Source of the DNA: Dehalococcoidia bacterium
GTDB lineage: Bacteria > Chloroflexota > Dehalococcoidia > UBA2979
Reading direction: 5' to 3'
DNA length: 15,746 nt
Assembly (NCBI GenBank): GCA_023228765.1
Contig: JALOAM010000065.1
Span: 1 to 15,746, forward strand
Every line of letters begins with the position of its first letter. Position 1 is the stretch's first letter. Made by a program: the position numbers and the translations under genes. Positions 13,911 through 15,746 of the stretch are shown piece by piece. Below the pieces are notes generated by a model, which saw only the letters and a program-made list of their open reading frames with translations, was not told where the DNA came from and made no database searches.

Positions 13911-14999
13911 ATGGCCGCCGCGGACACACCCGCCGATCTCGCCGTCACCGCCCACCGAGGCCCACGCCGTCTGCCGGCCCTCCCCGGCATCGCCGTCCTC
14001 GGCGTCGCGCTGGTGCTGGTCGCGCTCTACGCGCTGACGCAGGGCGCGGCTGACATCCCGTTCGAGGTGGTCGTGCGGATGCTGCTGGACCGGCTACCGC
14101 TGATCGACGTCAGCGCCGGCGCCGACGTCCCCGCGTCGTGGAGCCAGATCGTGTTCGACATCCGCCTGCCGAGGGTGCTGGCGGCAGGGTTCGTCGGCGC
14201 GGCCCTCGCGGTGTCCGGGTCGGCGTACCAGGGGTGCTTCCGGAACCCGCTGGCAGACCCGTATCTCCTCGGCGTCGCGGCGGGGGCCGGGCTCGCGGTG
14301 GCGCTCGCGTACATCTCGCCCCTGCCGGTGTCCTCTACCGGGTTCGTCTCGCTGCCGCTGTTCGCGTTCCTCGGCGGGATGGGGACCGTGCTCATCGTCT
14401 ACATGACGGCGAGGACGGCGGCGTCCCTCGACAACGGGTCGCTCATCCTCGCGGGGGTAGCACTCTCTGCCGTCTGGGGCGGCGTGACCTCGTTCGTCAT
14501 CCTGAACAACGAGGCGCAGGTCTCCCAGCCGATCATGTCCTTCCTCTTCGGCGGCTTCAACACGGTCTCGTGGCAGAAGCTGCTGCTCGGCGCGCCCTAC
14601 ATGGTCATCGGCATCACGGTGGTGTCCCTCCACGCGCGCGCCCTGAACGTGCTCCAGCTCGACGAGGAGCAGGCGAGCCACCTCGGCATCGACGTGCTGC
14701 GGACGAAGCTGGTGCTGCTCGCCGCTGGCTCGCTCGCGGCGGCGACGGCGGTCGCGGTGGCGGGCGTGATCGGGTTCCTCGGACTGATCGTGCCGCACGT
14801 CGCGCGTCTGCTATTCGGCACGGACTACCGCAGGACACTGCCGGTCACGATCCTCGGCGGTGCCGCGCTGCTGATCGGGGTGGACCTCATCGCACGGACG
14901 ATCATGCAACCGCAGGAGGTCCCCGTCGGCGTGCTCACCGCGATCCTCGGCGGCCCGTTCTTCATCGCGCTGCTGCGCGGACGGCGGGTGTTCCTGTGA
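13911..14999 (+). CDS. btuC: Cobalamin ABC transporter permease (BtuC / FecCD family)
   Basis: This 362-aa polytopic membrane protein of the FecCD family forms the translocation pore for cobalamin in a BtuCDF importer. A polar N-terminal tail (about 1-25) precedes the first helix. The family signature RLPRVLAAGFVGAALAVSG begins at residue 85, followed by QGCFRNPLADPYLLGV (107-122). Later motifs are GVIGFLGLIVPHVARLLFG and the C-terminal EVPVGVLTAILGGPFFIALL. Siderophore permeases share this fold, so cobalamin specificity rests on the riboswitch upstream. The ATG at 13911 is supported by GAGGG 8 bases upstream. The stop overlaps the ATPase gene start as GTGA. Confidence 0.92.
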   Translation: MAAADTPADLAVTAHRGPRRLPALPGIAVLGVALVLVALYALTQGAADIPFEVVVRMLLDRLPLIDVSAGADVPASWSQIVFDIRLPRVLAAGFVGAALAVSGSAYQGCFRNPLADPYLLGVAAGAGLAVALAYISPLPVSSTGFVSLPLFAFLGGMGTVLIVYMTARTAASLDNGSLILAGVALSAVWGGVTSFVILNNEAQVSQPIMSFLFGGFNTVSWQKLLLGAPYMVIGITVVSLHARALNVLQLDEEQASHLGIDVLRTKLVLLAAGSLAAATAVAVAGVIGFLGLIVPHVARLLFGTDYRRTLPVTILGGAALLIGVDLIARTIMQPQEVPVGVLTAILGGPFFIALLRGRRVFL

Positions 15000-15746
15000 C
15001 CGGCGTTCCGGAGACGGCGGCGCCTGCGGACGCGCTGCTCCTCGACGCTCCCCTTCTGGAGGCAACAGGTATCACCGTGACCATCGAGGGCCGCACGCTC
15101 GTCGACCACGTCGATGTCACCGTCGCGCCGGGCGAGGTCGTCGGACTGGTGGGGCCAAACGGCGCGGGGAAGAGCACGCTGCTCCGCGCTGCGACCGGCG
15201 CGAGCATCGGCCCACGGATCTCAGGCGGCTCCGTGCAGGTCGAAGGACGCCCGCTGGAGGACTACCCGCGCGCCGAGCTGTACCGGCGGGTCGCCGTGGT
15301 GCAACAGCTGCCCGAGGCGCCCGCCGCGATCACAGTGCAGGACCTCGTGATGCTGGGGCGGTACCCGCACCTCGGCCTGTTCCGCCGCGAGAGCGCCCGC
15401 GACTACGACATCGCCCGCGAGGCGATGGAGCGCACCGGTTGCCTGGAGTTCGCCGCCCGACACCTCGGCACACTCTCCGGAGGCGAGCGACGACGTGCCT
15501 TCATCGCCCGGGCGCTCGCCCAGGAGCCGCGGCTGCTGCTGCTGGACGAACCCACCGCCAACCTCGACGCCGACGCGCAGGCGCAGGTGCTCTCGCTCCT
15601 CCGCGACCTCGCGAGGACGGGCGTGGGGGTGCTGGTGGTGCTGCACGACCTGACGTTCGCCGCCGCCTACTGCGACCGCCTGCTGCTCATGCACCGCGGC
15701 CACCTCGTGGCCTCCGGCGCGCCCGCCGAGGTGCTCGCGCCGGAGC
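14996..15746 (+). CDS. btuD: Cobalamin ABC transporter ATP-binding protein (BtuD type), cut by right edge
   Basis: An open frame of 250 codons runs from GTG at 14996 (overlapping the btuC stop as GTGA) to the window end; the C terminus is missing. About 20 polar residues precede the ATPase domain. Motifs are Walker A GPNGAGKS (53-60), Q-loop Gln103/Gln104 in VAVVQQLPEAP, signature LSGGERRR (160-167), Walker B LLLLDEPTANLD (180-191) and switch His217 in VVLHDLTFAAAYCDR. LGRYPHLGLF (120-129) is typical of FecE/BtuD-type ATPases. With BtuC it would power uptake of cobalamin. No BtuF binding protein is in the window; it may follow immediately to the right. Confidence 0.92.
   Translation, partial: MTGVPETAAPADALLLDAPLLEATGITVTIEGRTLVDHVDVTVAPGEVVGLVGPNGAGKSTLLRAATGASIGPRISGGSVQVEGRPLEDYPRAELYRRVAVVQQLPEAPAAITVQDLVMLGRYPHLGLFRRESARDYDIAREAMERTGCLEFAARHLGTLSGGERRRAFIARALAQEPRLLLLDEPTANLDADAQAQVLSLLRDLARTGVGVLVVLHDLTFAAAYCDRLLLMHRGHLVASGAPAEVLAPE

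Noticed and set aside
1..15746. Mobile elements, CRISPR arrays, tRNA or rRNA genes, defence systems, biosynthetic clusters
   Set aside because: No transposase or integrase motifs, spaced direct repeats, tRNA-like cloverleaf or toxin-antitoxin pair were recognised by reading. All long genes belong to common chromosomal families.

Overview
The window is GC-rich (roughly 70% by eye), almost fully coding, and reads as chromosomal core and housekeeping DNA of a high-GC bacterium. No integrase, transposase, phage gene, CRISPR array, tRNA or rRNA was seen. Two lipoproteins carry Thr/Pro/Ala-rich low-complexity linkers behind the lipobox. A short-loop PhoR-type kinase and a fused Wzz/BY-kinase are also present. 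Together these fit Chloroflexota (for example Dehalococcoidia-like lineages) or possibly an actinobacterium. This taxonomic call is inference only and was not tested by any search.

Layout, left to right. (1) 1-1247, minus strand: a PhoB-type response regulator overlapping by ATGA a PhoR-like histidine kinase that runs off the left edge. (2) 1319-2773, plus: a one-polypeptide polysaccharide co-polymerase/tyrosine kinase, divergent from phoB across about 70 bp. (3) 2811-6874, minus: an inositol-monophosphatase-family phosphatase, a 298-bp gap without a convincing gene, a Ppx/GppA phosphatase, and a two-domain ChrA transporter. (4) 7052-10196, plus: LemA, an HtpX-type M48 metalloprotease, and a TPR-containing lipoprotein of unknown function. 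(5) 10193-13613, minus: a tightly packed operon, PadR-type regulator - modA - modB - modC, for molybdate import. (6) 13681-15746, plus: a cobalamin riboswitch with a Shine-Dalgarno-sequestering hairpin, followed by a BtuC/FecCD permease and a BtuD-type ATPase cut by the right edge.

Functionally, the left third holds phosphate-type signalling (PhoBR), a polyphosphate/ppGpp phosphatase and surface polysaccharide control. The middle holds membrane-quality functions (LemA/HtpX). The right third holds two cofactor-acquisition operons, molybdate and vitamin B12, fired divergently from one roughly 300-bp regulatory region. That region contains an inverted repeat (a candidate PadR operator) and a B12 riboswitch, and it is the most interesting regulatory locus in the window. 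I found no clearly new multi-gene system. The best leads are the PadR-modABC linkage and its operator next to the btu promoter, the riboswitch expression platform, a G-quadruplex-capable tract inside modA, the unknown TPR lipoprotein, and a repeat-bearing gap upstream of the phosphatase gene.
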